Origin: Fimbriimonadia bacterium
GTDB lineage: Bacteria; Armatimonadota; Fimbriimonadia; Fimbriimonadales; Fimbriimonadaceae
Assembly: GCA_030427425.1 (NCBI GenBank)
Contig: JAUICQ010000003.1
Span: forward strand, 105,045-169,044
DNA: 64,000 bases
Direction of reading: 5' to 3'
The translations under genes were made by a program, and so were the position numbers. Each line of letters opens with the position of its first letter. Position 1 is the first letter of the stretch. Below are positions 36,359 through 45,144 of the stretch, in pieces. The notes under the pieces were generated by a model. The model was not told the DNA's origin and searched no databases. It saw only the letters and a program-made list of their open reading frames with translations.

Positions 36359-36519
36359 ACGTTATTTATTTTGTCATATCATTGTGATAAAAATATGATT
36401 TTCAGTTTTTATATTGTTAATTACTAAGAACTATTTACTTTAGGTGTTAATAATTGTAAAATTTCCATAAGTATAGAATCGTTCAGACTGCTATTATCTT
36501 TACTATTAATAAAAAAACT

Positions 36520-37608
36520 ATGCAAACAGTGAAAAGAGTATTCAATTTTTCTGCCGGGCCCTCCGCCATGCCTCAATCTGTATTAAAAGATATCCAGAGC
36601 GAATTTATGAGCTGGAATAACACTGGCCTAAACGTGATGGAAATGAGTCATCGATCTAAAAATTTCCAGAGCATTCTAGACAATTCTAGAGATAGTTTGA
36701 GAAAATTAATGCAGATTCCAGACAACTATCATATACTCTTTTTGCAGGGTGGAGCTAGTATGCAGAATAGTATGATCCCGATGAGCTTTCTTCCTGAGGG
36801 TAGTAGAGCATCATACCTTGTAACAGGTGTATGGGGAAAGAAATCTTATCAAGCAGCGAAGATGGTAGGCGAGGTAGATCTCACACTGGATACGAGTGAT
36901 TCCGGTTACAATTTTTGCCCAAGCTTAGATGATATTAATGTCCCCAATGATGTTGCTTATATGCATTATACAAGTAATGAAACTATCCAGGGGGTAACCT
37001 TCCAGGGCACAAGAGAGTGGAACGTTCCTGTAGTGTGCGATATGTCTTCCGATATTGCCAGCAAGCCGATAGATGTGAATCATTTCGATCTAATCTATGC
37101 CGGAGCACAGAAGAACATGGGTCCGTCTGGAGTTACTATTGTGATTATTAAGGATAGTTTTCTACAAAAGGCACCAGAAAAAACACATCCTATGTTCGAT
37201 TATAGACTTCTAGTAGAGAACGGATCGATGTACAACACTCCTCCTACTTGGGGTATCTATGTATGCGGAAAAATGGTTGAGTGGTTGCTAGACTTAGGCG
37301 GACTCCCTGTCATAGAGAAAATTAATCAAGAGAAAGCAGCGATTATTTACGAGTCTATAGATCAATCGGATGGGTTCTATACGGGGCATGCTGAAAAGTG
37401 TTCCCGATCGTTGATGAATATAACTTTTAATCTTCCCAGTGAGGAACTAAGTAAGAGATTTATAGCGGAAGCTGGTGAGAAAGGATTCATCGATTTAAAG
37501 GGTCACCGTTCAGTAGGTGGTTGCAGAACAAGTATCTATAATGCGTTTCCAAAAGAGGGATGTGTATTATTGGCAGAGTTTATGCAGGACTTTAGGAAAA
37601 AATGCTAG
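36520..37608 (+). CDS. serC: Phosphoserine aminotransferase
   Basis: PLP enzyme converting 3-phosphohydroxypyruvate and glutamate to phosphoserine; it can also serve PLP synthesis. The 362-aa protein starts VFNFSAGPSAMPQSVL and has the sugar-phosphate/PLP-binding GGASMQNSMIPMSFL and VCDMSSDIASKPID. The PLP lysine is in GAQKNMGPSG at Lys198. GGCRTSIYNAFP is near the C-terminus. Length is normal. Serine synthesis suggests some metabolic independence; serA and serB are not in the window. Confidence 0.96.
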   Translation: MQTVKRVFNFSAGPSAMPQSVLKDIQSEFMSWNNTGLNVMEMSHRSKNFQSILDNSRDSLRKLMQIPDNYHILFLQGGASMQNSMIPMSFLPEGSRASYLVTGVWGKKSYQAAKMVGEVDLTLDTSDSGYNFCPSLDDINVPNDVAYMHYTSNETIQGVTFQGTREWNVPVVCDMSSDIASKPIDVNHFDLIYAGAQKNMGPSGVTIVIIKDSFLQKAPEKTHPMFDYRLLVENGSMYNTPPTWGIYVCGKMVEWLLDLGGLPVIEKINQEKAAIIYESIDQSDGFYTGHAEKCSRSLMNITFNLPSEELSKRFIAEAGEKGFIDLKGHRSVGGCRTSIYNAFPKEGCVLLAEFMQDFRKKC

Positions 37609-37646
37609 TATATAATATTATATTAACAAATATTATATAAAAACAT

Positions 37647-38366
37647 ATGAAGATACCTATACGTGGAACCCTGTTTAATTGTGTCGTTCTTTTAGTCTGC
37701 TGCCTTATAGGAAAGTTTTTAAGCAGTCTGTTCTCTGAAGAATTAATAAGCTATATGCTTAGAGGTTTAGGTTTAACCCTTGTCCTTCTTAGTGCGAAAA
37801 TCTTCCTTAACTGTAACGATCTTCTTACTGTACTTATTAGTATTGTGTTTGGAAGTGCTATTGGTGGTGCGTTAGGGATTACTAGCATGCAATCTTTCTT
37901 GGAACAGTTCTGTTTTGAATGTATTGGTATAGAAGGGAATTTTATACAAGCATGTATTACCTCTACCATTATGTTTAGCTTTGGTCCTCTTACTATACTA
38001 GGGATACTCGAAGAAGGAACAAAAGGTGATATAAGATTATTAAAGTTTAAATCGTTTCTAGATGGTATCACCGCTATTCTGCTAACCATAACCATGGGCA
38101 ATGGTGTCTTTCTTAGCATTCTGATGGTGTTAGGCGTGCAAACCTTGTTCGGTGTTATTGTTGCGTTGCTTGTAAATAGCGTGGATCTTAAAAAGTATAT
38201 TAATGTAATTGAAGGAGCAGGGGCAGTGCTTACTTTAAGTTTAGCCATGAACGTTTTAGAGCCAGGTAGTTTGCCTACGTTAGTATTTGCTCCAGCATTA
38301 TTTTTGAGTCCGTTTGTTTTCGAAATTGTAAGCAGGGTAATGGCGAAATTCGAACCTGCTACTTAA
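37647..38366 (+). CDS. DUF554-family membrane protein
   Basis: 239 aa with about seven hydrophobic segments. Order and motifs fit DUF554 (YqgA/YdfK-like): an N-terminal PIRGTLFNCVVLLVCCLIGKF, AKIFLNCNDLLTVLISIVFGSAIGGALGI, then FIQACITSTIMFSFGPLTILGILEEGTKGDIRLLKFKSFLDGITAILL. The family's role is not settled (a transporter is suggested). It follows serC by 38 bp on the same strand. Confidence 0.82.
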   Translation: MKIPIRGTLFNCVVLLVCCLIGKFLSSLFSEELISYMLRGLGLTLVLLSAKIFLNCNDLLTVLISIVFGSAIGGALGITSMQSFLEQFCFECIGIEGNFIQACITSTIMFSFGPLTILGILEEGTKGDIRLLKFKSFLDGITAILLTITMGNGVFLSILMVLGVQTLFGVIVALLVNSVDLKKYINVIEGAGAVLTLSLAMNVLEPGSLPTLVFAPALFLSPFVFEIVSRVMAKFEPAT

Positions 38367-38426
38367 GTCGGGAGATTTATTCGTAGGTAGCACCACTACT
38401 ATCAACCTACTCCCTGCCTCTGATTT

Positions 38427-38447
38427 GTCATCTTCGAAGGAGATCCA
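38427..38447 (+). repeat. R2 half copy
   Basis: GTCATCTTCGAAGGAGATCCA, the right inverted end of the R2 element; no matching left end was found nearby. Confidence 0.6.
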
Positions 38448-38514
38448 GTCAATTATAAGTATTATTTTTCCTCACTGTTTTTGACCCCACTCTTGATGAT
38501 TATTTATCCATATG

Positions 38515-38674
38515 TGGATCCCGTTCCAGGATGACCGACCTAGTGGGGAGATGGGTGGTAGACGTGACTCCGCATTTCAAACTTTAAGCTGATATTTGGG
38601 GGGAATCTATTAAGTTATAGTGGAAACTATTACCCTACTCTCCCAGCCCCCGAGTCATCCTCGAAGGGGATCCA
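38515..38674. repeat. R2 MITE-like element, long form
   Basis: Inverted ends TGGATCCCGTTCCAGGATGAC (left) and GTCATCCTCGAAGGGGATCCA (right) enclose about 118 bp. The interior has GACTCCGCATTTCAAA, also seen near 60104 as GGCTCCGCATTTGAAA, so R1 and R2 share pieces. Confidence 0.72.
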
Positions 38675-38708
38675 GCCGATATTTAAATAACACTTCATGC
38701 ATACCCAG

Positions 38709-40802
38709 CTAAGAGATACTGGCATAAGCTAACTTAATTTTTCTATCTTCAAGATTCTGATAGATATCAGGATAGTTATGTCTACTATGATGTACACCCT
38801 CTTCCAGAAGTTCTTCCACAATCTGTTTTGTGGCTTCTACCATGTCGGCATCTTTAACAAGATCGGCGATTCGGAACTGAATCTCTCCGCTCTGCTTGGT
38901 TCCCATAATCTCTCCCGGACCCCTTATGCGGAGATCGGCTTCAGCAATTTTAAATCCATCGTTGGTGCCGGTCATAATATCCAGCCTGTCCTTAGCTTCC
39001 CCAATCCTCGAATCTGCCATAAGAATACAGAAGCTCTGATGCTCCCCTCTGCCAACTCGTCCTCGTAATTGGTGTAACTGACTAAGGCCAAATCGGTTGG
39101 CGTCCATAATAACCATAATAGAAGCATTGGGAACGTCAACCCCCACCTCTATAACTACAGTACTAACAAGAATATCGAGATCCTTATTTCGGAACTGTTC
39201 CATAATCTCTTCCTTCTCTTCACGTTTCATCTGACTGTGGAGTAGGCCGATATTACAATTAGGATAGATATCGTTAGCAAGAAGATCGTACAGTTCTGTA
39301 GCAGCTTTTGCTTGTAGTTTTTCACTCTCTTCAATTAGTGGGCAGATAAAGTAAGCTTGTCTCCCCTCATCGATTAATTTTTTAACACCATTAAATACAA
39401 TCCGCTGTTCGTTATGCCGTTTTAAATGAGTAACGATAGGTTTCCTGCCGGCAGGTAGTTCGTCAATAATAGAGAGATCTAAATCGCCATAGAATGCCAT
39501 GGTAAGGGTGCGAGGGATTGGGGTTGCTGTCATGACAAGAACATCGGGCTTAGTGCTGCTTTTTTCGTAGAGTTTTGCACGTTGGAGTACCCCGAATCTG
39601 TGTTGTTCATCTATTACCACGAGCCCTAGTTTATTAAAAGCAACGGAATCTTGAATGATGGCATGTGTGCCTACTAGGACGGGCAGAGTTCCACAGAGCA
39701 CTTTGTCTAAGAGTTGTGTACGCTCCTTCTTACGCATTTTGCCTATGAGGAGTCCTATTTCTATGTTATGGTCAGCAAATAATTTTTCAAGGTTTGTAGC
39801 GTGCTGAGATGCAAGTATTTCTGTAGGGGCCATAAGTGCTACTTGGTGTCCACATTTTACAGCTGCTAGCATAGCGGCGAATGCTACTACAGTTTTACCA
39901 CTCCCAACGTCTCCTTGTACAAGCCTGTTCATGGGGTATGGCCTACTCATATCGTTCCAAATTTCATGAATTACCTTGTTTTGAGCGTTAGTAAGCTGGA
40001 ACGGGAGTCGGTTTTGAATATCTTCTAATAAGCTAGAGTCTATTTTGTTAGAAAATCCAACTTCTTGTTTTGTGGATAGCTTCTGAAGGGTGAGTCCTAG
40101 TTGTAAATAGAGGAATTCTTCAACTACTAAACGTTTTCTAGCTACATCGATATCCTTTAAGGAAGATGGATTATGAATTGTATGTAGAGCGTCTTTGAGA
40201 TGGACTAGCTGATGTTTTCTTCTAATTGCAGCAGGAAGTGCATCCTGGATGTGTGTTCCATAAATATCAAGTGCATTTAGAATAACTCTCCGGAAAAGCT
40301 TAGAGCTTAGTCCTTCTGTTAGAGGATAGATAGGTACTATTTTCGCAAAGTTCTCTTCTGTGCCATCATCATCGAGGGGTTCCCATTCAGGTGAATGTAT
40401 CTCAAGAAAGAAATCGGTTCCAGGTTCTCTTGCTGTTCCATAGGCGATTATATCTCCTTCATAATTATTCAGTTTTTTGCCTAACCAGGGCTGATTAAAC
40501 CATACGAGTGCGATTTTGCCTGTACCATCAGATACTAATACTTTGGTGATACTCATTCCGGTTCTAGTCTTTTTTGTGTCTGTATAAAGAACTTTTCCTT
40601 TTACGGTGACGAGGGTACCTGCAGTGATAGATGAGATATTTGGAATGTTTGCTCTGTCTTCGTATCGTCTGGGTGGAGTTAGTAGAAGATCCATTACGTT
40701 AAATATGGAAATCTTCTCAAAAAGCTTGGACAATTTGGGTCCAACTCCTTTAACATACTGGATGGGTGTATTAAGTACTCCTAGTTTATTGTTTTCTACC
40801 AT
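38709..40802 (-). CDS. recG: ATP-dependent DNA helicase RecG
   Basis: Branch-migration helicase that remodels stalled replication forks. The 697-aa protein has an N-terminal wedge/OB domain (about 1-150; ANIPNISSITAGTLVTVKGKV). SF2 helicase motifs follow in order: Walker A GDVGSGKTVVA, MAPTEILASQH, VGTHAI, DEQHRFGVLQRAKL, TATPIPRTL, STVVIEVGVDVPNAS, QLRGRVGRG. The typical C-terminal FKIAEADLRIRGPGEIMGTKQSG is present. Complete and of usual length. Upstream is a 233-bp gap with divergent dppB. Confidence 0.96.
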   Translation of the reverse strand: MVENNKLGVLNTPIQYVKGVGPKLSKLFEKISIFNVMDLLLTPPRRYEDRANIPNISSITAGTLVTVKGKVLYTDTKKTRTGMSITKVLVSDGTGKIALVWFNQPWLGKKLNNYEGDIIAYGTAREPGTDFFLEIHSPEWEPLDDDGTEENFAKIVPIYPLTEGLSSKLFRRVILNALDIYGTHIQDALPAAIRRKHQLVHLKDALHTIHNPSSLKDIDVARKRLVVEEFLYLQLGLTLQKLSTKQEVGFSNKIDSSLLEDIQNRLPFQLTNAQNKVIHEIWNDMSRPYPMNRLVQGDVGSGKTVVAFAAMLAAVKCGHQVALMAPTEILASQHATNLEKLFADHNIEIGLLIGKMRKKERTQLLDKVLCGTLPVLVGTHAIIQDSVAFNKLGLVVIDEQHRFGVLQRAKLYEKSSTKPDVLVMTATPIPRTLTMAFYGDLDLSIIDELPAGRKPIVTHLKRHNEQRIVFNGVKKLIDEGRQAYFICPLIEESEKLQAKAATELYDLLANDIYPNCNIGLLHSQMKREEKEEIMEQFRNKDLDILVSTVVIEVGVDVPNASIMVIMDANRFGLSQLHQLRGRVGRGEHQSFCILMADSRIGEAKDRLDIMTGTNDGFKIAEADLRIRGPGEIMGTKQSGEIQFRIADLVKDADMVEATKQIVEELLEEGVHHSRHNYPDIYQNLEDRKIKLAYASIS

Positions 40803-41035
40803 CTAACTATATTTTACAGAAATAAAGAAGAAAATGGGTGGCAATAATAGAAGGACCATTTTCTAGGTACTTTTAGAACAAATTAATAGCTGGAACAATC
40901 GAAAACCATATAATTTTGTGCAAAAGTAGATAGGTTTACACATTAGGAGTCTAAAATATGATAAATTTATATGTAATGGGGGATAAACTTATTTAGTTTA
41001 ATAAGTCCTATTATTATAGTTATGTTGAGGTTTTC

Positions 41036-41986
41036 GTGCAGTTAGTACGTGCTATATCGTTAAGACTATTGTATGCCGCAATAAGTATATTGTTTGTATC
41101 CGTGGTTACTTTTATGGCTGATAGTATGCGTCCAGGTGGACCGGAATATGCTCTTGCTGGTGAAAAAGCTTCTAAAGAAACTATCCAGAGAATACGTCAC
41201 GAGCTGGGTTTAGATAAGCCATGGTATGTTAGGTATGTTCACTACGTAAAGAAGGCTGTTAAGTTAGATTTCGGAAGAAGTTATTATAGCATCCAGGAAC
41301 CTGTATCAACCATTATCAAGCGTAATATAGTGATGACTGCTAGGTTAGCGATGTGGGCTATTTTAATATCCACATTTATAGGTGTGAGTCTAGGGACTAT
41401 AGCGGCGGTTTATCAGCAGCGGATGCTGGATAAATTGATATTAATATTCAGTACTTTTGGGGTAACTGTGCCTAATTTTGTGTTAGCGCCACTACTTGTT
41501 GTGTTCTTCTGTTTAAAGTTGCAATGGTTGCCTATTAACTGGGAGGTATATCGTGACAGGCCCGATTTCTTCTATCTTGTGCTCCCTGTTGGAATTATGT
41601 CTTTAGGTCCGGCTGCTAGATTAACTAGGAATACAAGGAGTTTGATGATTGATGTGCTACATCAGGAATTTATCCGATTCGCTATTGCTAAGGGTGTTCC
41701 TAAGTGGAAAGTAGTTATTAAGCATGGATTAAGAAACGCTCTTATGCCGATTATTACCCAGATTGGTATGATGTTTGGAGCCTTACTTTCAGGTTCGTTT
41801 GTTGTGGAACAGTTTTTTACACTTCCTGGAATAGGAAAAGAGGCTATTGAGGCGATTAAGCGAGGAGATGCTCCTGTTACAATCACCATTACATTGGTGG
41901 GTGCTTGTATATTTGTTACGGCTAATTTAATTGTAGATATCCTGCTTCCATTGCTTGATCCACGTATTAGGGAGGCTCAGATATGA
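41036..41986 (+). CDS. dppB: ABC transporter permease, DppB/OppB type
   Basis: Inner-membrane permease for peptides or nickel. 316 aa, GTG start with TTGAGG upstream. The N-terminal RAISLRLLYAAISILFVSVVTF and PGGPEYALAGEKASKETIQRIRHELGLDKPWYVRY are typical of the family. The EAA loop reads EFIRFAIAKGVPKWKVVIKHGLRNALMPIITQIG, and the end is LVDILLPLLDPRIR-like. Overlaps the dppC start by 4 bp. No binding protein or ATPase gene accompanies the pair here. Confidence 0.93.
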   Translation: MQLVRAISLRLLYAAISILFVSVVTFMADSMRPGGPEYALAGEKASKETIQRIRHELGLDKPWYVRYVHYVKKAVKLDFGRSYYSIQEPVSTIIKRNIVMTARLAMWAILISTFIGVSLGTIAAVYQQRMLDKLILIFSTFGVTVPNFVLAPLLVVFFCLKLQWLPINWEVYRDRPDFFYLVLPVGIMSLGPAARLTRNTRSLMIDVLHQEFIRFAIAKGVPKWKVVIKHGLRNALMPIITQIGMMFGALLSGSFVVEQFFTLPGIGKEAIEAIKRGDAPVTITITLVGACIFVTANLIVDILLPLLDPRIREAQI

Positions 41987-42837
41987 AACTAAGTAAGTTC
42001 TTCTGGATTGGGGTTGTATTCTTAATTACGCTAGTACTATTTGCCGTTTTCGGACCAAGTTTCAGGCATCCTTATGGGGATATATTAGGGAATCCTCACC
42101 AGCCTATGAGTTGGGAGTTCTGGTGTGGTACGGATGAGCAAGGAAGGGATGTTTTTTCTCGATTAGCTGCTGGTGCAAGATATTCGTTATGCATCGGACT
42201 ATTTGTACAGAGTATAGCTCTTTCGATTGGAGTTTTAATGGGTGTGCTTGCTGTGTATGCGCACCGATTTGTGGGTCAGGTAATTATGAGATTAACGGAT
42301 GCCATGTTTGCATTCCCAGATCTTATTTTTGCGTTCCTTATAATTGGTATTTGGGACGGACCAACTAGCAGCGATGGTTGGTTCTCGATGAATGATGGCG
42401 TGCTTCCGGTAATAGTTGCTTTAAGTATTAGTGCTTGGCCTGGAACTACTAGGTTAGTACGGTCGTTATTGGTTTCATTGAAGGATCAGGAATTTATTGT
42501 AGCTACGAGAGCATTGGGGGCTCCTACTGTGTATGTTATATTAAGACACGCTCTGCCTCAGATGGTGCCACTACTTCTTACAGATAGTATGATAGATCTT
42601 GCGAGAACAATTATGGCTGAAAGTACTTTGAACTTTTTAGGGATTGGTATTAAACCACCAGAGCCAAGTTGGGGTATCATGATAAATAATGCTAGACAAG
42701 ATATGAATTCACATCCTATTCAGCTTTTCTGGCCATGTATGATACTTAGTGCAACAATATTTTCTCTTAACTTTGTAGGAGACGGCTTGAGAAGTCTGCT
42801 TGATCCTAGAAACCGAGTAACATATGACAAAAAATAA
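41983..42837 (+). CDS. dppC: ABC transporter permease, DppC/OppC type
   Basis: Partner permease of DppB. The 284-aa protein has WCGTDEQGRDVFSRLAAGARYSLCIG near the N-terminus, an EAA loop QEFIVATRALGAPTVYVILRHALPQMVPLLLTD, and the end FLGIGIKPPEPSWGIMIN with LNFVGDGLRSLLDPR. Translation is coupled to dppB by ATGA overlap. The substrate cannot be told without the binding protein. A tRNA-Ala gene begins 4 bp after the stop codon. Confidence 0.93.
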   Translation: MKLSKFFWIGVVFLITLVLFAVFGPSFRHPYGDILGNPHQPMSWEFWCGTDEQGRDVFSRLAAGARYSLCIGLFVQSIALSIGVLMGVLAVYAHRFVGQVIMRLTDAMFAFPDLIFAFLIIGIWDGPTSSDGWFSMNDGVLPVIVALSISAWPGTTRLVRSLLVSLKDQEFIVATRALGAPTVYVILRHALPQMVPLLLTDSMIDLARTIMAESTLNFLGIGIKPPEPSWGIMINNARQDMNSHPIQLFWPCMILSATIFSLNFVGDGLRSLLDPRNRVTYDKK

Positions 42838-42840
42838 TTT

Positions 42841-42916
42841 GGGGATATAGCTCAGCTGGGAGAGCGCTTCCATGGCATGGAAGAGGTCACGGGTTCGAAT
42901 CCCGTTATCTCCACCA
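42841..42916 (+). tRNA. tRNA-Ala (GGC), CCA encoded
   Basis: Full cloverleaf. The acceptor GGGGATA pairs with TATCTCC and includes the G3-U70 pair that identifies alanine tRNAs. The anticodon stem is CTTCC/GGAAG with loop ATGGCAT (anticodon GGC). The T arm is ACGGG-TTCGAAT-CCCGT. A73 and CCA are encoded. Length is 76 nt. Confidence 0.97.
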
Positions 42917-42938
42917 ATAATTTTCTCTTAAGATAATC

Positions 42939-42971
42939 TTGGCGTTTGCCAATTATAATGATATCATTATA
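42939..42971. promoter_or_regulatory. Two adjacent palindromes after tRNA-Ala
   Basis: TTGGCGTTTGCCAA (5-bp stem) at 42939-42952, then the perfect 18-bp palindrome TATAATGATATCATTATA at 42954-42971. They lie before the rhomboid-like gene. They could be a terminator/processing site or an operator; neither can be chosen from sequence. Confidence 0.4.
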
Positions 42972-43014
42972 GACAAGGGTGAATAAAATAGGAGTGATAT
43001 ATTAGTTTTTTGTT

Positions 43015-43782
43015 ATGAACTACTTTTTAAGGAAATTACTGTACTCTTTCAGAGATACTCCTATTACCATGTGGCTGGTAACATTGCCAGTAGTCTTCTA
43101 CATATTAGATTTTCTATCCGGCTCTTTCTTCATGAACCTGTTAGCATTTACCAATGTTAGATGGTATGAAGAACCACATAGAATGTTAACTTATCCTTTA
43201 GCGTCAAGTGGTTTTTTTATTAACATGGTGTTAGGAACTATTATTTTATGGTTTATAGGCACAAACATAGAGCAGGAATTAGGCTCTAGAAAATTTGCAG
43301 GATTTATACTTTTTACTACTTACACTACAGCTTTTTGTAGTGTAATAGGTTATTATATATCACAGGAGTCTGATATATTGGCCGGTACATATATTCTTAC
43401 TTCGTGCATGTTCTTAGTATGGTGTGCAAGAAATATAGAAAGAGAGATTTATTTTTGGGGGTTATTTCCGATGAAAACTAGAGTTTTTGCTGCACTTATA
43501 GTGTTATTAACCGTTGCATCTATGCGTTGGCCTATGGCTGCTTTAGTGCTGATACCATTAGGCATGTCTTATCTCTTTGCCACTGATAGAATTCCTTTCT
43601 GGAAGTATACTAAATTAAACCTGTTTGATGGTAGAAAGAGGAAGGAAGAAAAAAACTTTAAGGAGTATCTCGATTCTGTTTATAAGAGGCAACAAGAGAG
43701 AGAAGAGCAGAAGCGACTAAGGGAGCTCTTTGAACGTAGCTTCGGTAATGATTATAAAGAGTCGGATAACGATAGCAAATAG
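43015..43782 (+). CDS. Rhomboid-like membrane protein lacking catalytic residues
   Basis: 255 aa, six hydrophobic segments and a charged cytosolic tail (KRQQEREEQKRLRELFER). The stretch FFINMVLGTIILWFIGTNIEQELGSRKFAGFILFTTY matches rhomboid TM2-TM3 with its N-M and E..xGSxxF signature. The usual His before NM is Phe, and the GxSG serine motif is replaced by AGTYI. It is thus probably a pseudo-rhomboid (iRhom/Derlin-like in principle) binding membrane proteins rather than cutting them. It follows tRNA-Ala and precedes mscS. Partner unknown. Confidence 0.78.
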   Translation: MNYFLRKLLYSFRDTPITMWLVTLPVVFYILDFLSGSFFMNLLAFTNVRWYEEPHRMLTYPLASSGFFINMVLGTIILWFIGTNIEQELGSRKFAGFILFTTYTTAFCSVIGYYISQESDILAGTYILTSCMFLVWCARNIEREIYFWGLFPMKTRVFAALIVLLTVASMRWPMAALVLIPLGMSYLFATDRIPFWKYTKLNLFDGRKRKEEKNFKEYLDSVYKRQQEREEQKRLRELFERSFGNDYKESDNDSK

Positions 43783-43885
43783 TAGTCTGCGAAAAGATAA
43801 AGACTTCTGACTGATATGCCATTATTATTACTAGTATAAAAGTATACTGAAGTAGAGTAGTAATTCATCATTTGAGGCAGCAGTT

Positions 43886-44998
43886 ATGACAGATAAAGAG
43901 AATATCGATATTACGCAACCACTTAATAGTCTTCAAGAACTTTCAAAACTTTCGTTGGAAGATAAGATAGCTTATATTTATAATTATCTATCTGAGGTGC
44001 CTTGGTTATTATTAATAGTAACTTTAGTGGTATCAAAAATGGTCGGAGCTTTGGCTTCTCATTTGGCACTAAAAAAAGTAAAATCTAAATTGCTGGATTC
44101 AAATGTAGAGCAGTGTAATATTCAGCGATTCATGTCTTCAGCTAGATGGTTGGTTACTGTTGCACTAGTATGGTTTATACTAGTATTATTCTTGCCTGAT
44201 GATGTAGAGACCTTATTTACACACGAAGTTAAGTTTGTTTTCACTGGTATAGGATACTGGTTTATATATTCTGCATGGAATGTATGGATGGAATACACCA
44301 TTAATAATAAGAGTACGACTATTTCTAAAGAAGAGGGGATTCTTCTTCCATTTGCTTTTAGTATAGTAAGATTTCTCATTATAGTATTTGCTTTTATATC
44401 TCTAGGTTCAGAATTAGGGTTCAATGTATGGTCTATAATTACGGCATTAGGTGCTGGTTCTATCATGATATCCTTTGCTGCTAAAGATAGTGTGGAGAAC
44501 TTTTTCGGAACACTCTCTATAGCAATCGATCATTCATTCTCTATCGGTGATTATATTAAAGTTGGAAATGCTATAGGTACAGTAGAAGAGATTAATCTGA
44601 GAACTACAAAAATTAGAACTTATAATGATACTATTATCACGATGCCTAACGGGAATGTTGTAAGAACTCCTGTTGAGAATATGAGTAAAAAGCGAGGATT
44701 TAGATTTTCTACACAGATTATGTTAGATCCGGAAAATGTGCCCTCTGCTGTTGACGATTTTTATAAAACTATCAAAAACTTCATAGAGCATCATGATAAA
44801 GTAAACTTTTCTAGCAGCTACGTAAACCTGGATAGTGTTACCGATTCCGGAATTATAATAGGTATAGATCTATTCTTTAACGCTACTGATAAAAAAAGCT
44901 GGATTGAAGTACAGCACGATATAGTAACTTCCATACTAGAGATAGCGAAAGAGAGAAGAGTTAAATTTGCTTATCCAACTATAATCGGGTCGGCCTGA
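43886..44998 (+). CDS. MscS-family mechanosensitive channel
   Basis: Channel opened by membrane tension, releasing solutes under osmotic downshift. The 370-aa protein has about four membrane segments. The pore helix region reads ITALGAGSIMISFAAKDSVENFFGTLSIAIDHSFSIGDYIKVGNAIGTVEEINLRTTKIRTYNDTIITMPNG, the classic MscS pore and beta-domain signature (residues about 190-265). A mixed C-terminal domain follows. YnaI/YbdG-like in size. Transcribed alone or with the rhomboid-like gene 103 bp upstream. Confidence 0.92.
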   Translation: MTDKENIDITQPLNSLQELSKLSLEDKIAYIYNYLSEVPWLLLIVTLVVSKMVGALASHLALKKVKSKLLDSNVEQCNIQRFMSSARWLVTVALVWFILVLFLPDDVETLFTHEVKFVFTGIGYWFIYSAWNVWMEYTINNKSTTISKEEGILLPFAFSIVRFLIIVFAFISLGSELGFNVWSIITALGAGSIMISFAAKDSVENFFGTLSIAIDHSFSIGDYIKVGNAIGTVEEINLRTTKIRTYNDTIITMPNGNVVRTPVENMSKKRGFRFSTQIMLDPENVPSAVDDFYKTIKNFIEHHDKVNFSSSYVNLDSVTDSGIIIGIDLFFNATDKKSWIEVQHDIVTSILEIAKERRVKFAYPTIIGSA

Positions 44999-45144
44999 TA
45001 AACTGAGATAGACTGCTTAGTTGGTACCGGTGTGTTGGGTTTATGTAAAATGTTATGGATCAACCATTTTCTCACCTATTATTTGTTAGTTAAAACAAAC
45101 GAATAGCTCGGGGCCCACCATTCAAATATGGTACATTTTAAGTT

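Larger units (their letters stand above)
38367..38708. other. Intergenic gap filled with R2-type repeats
   Basis: Between convergent genes. No ORF is supported. It holds a right-hand R2 end (38427-38447) and a full R2 element (38515-38674). Confidence 0.75.
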
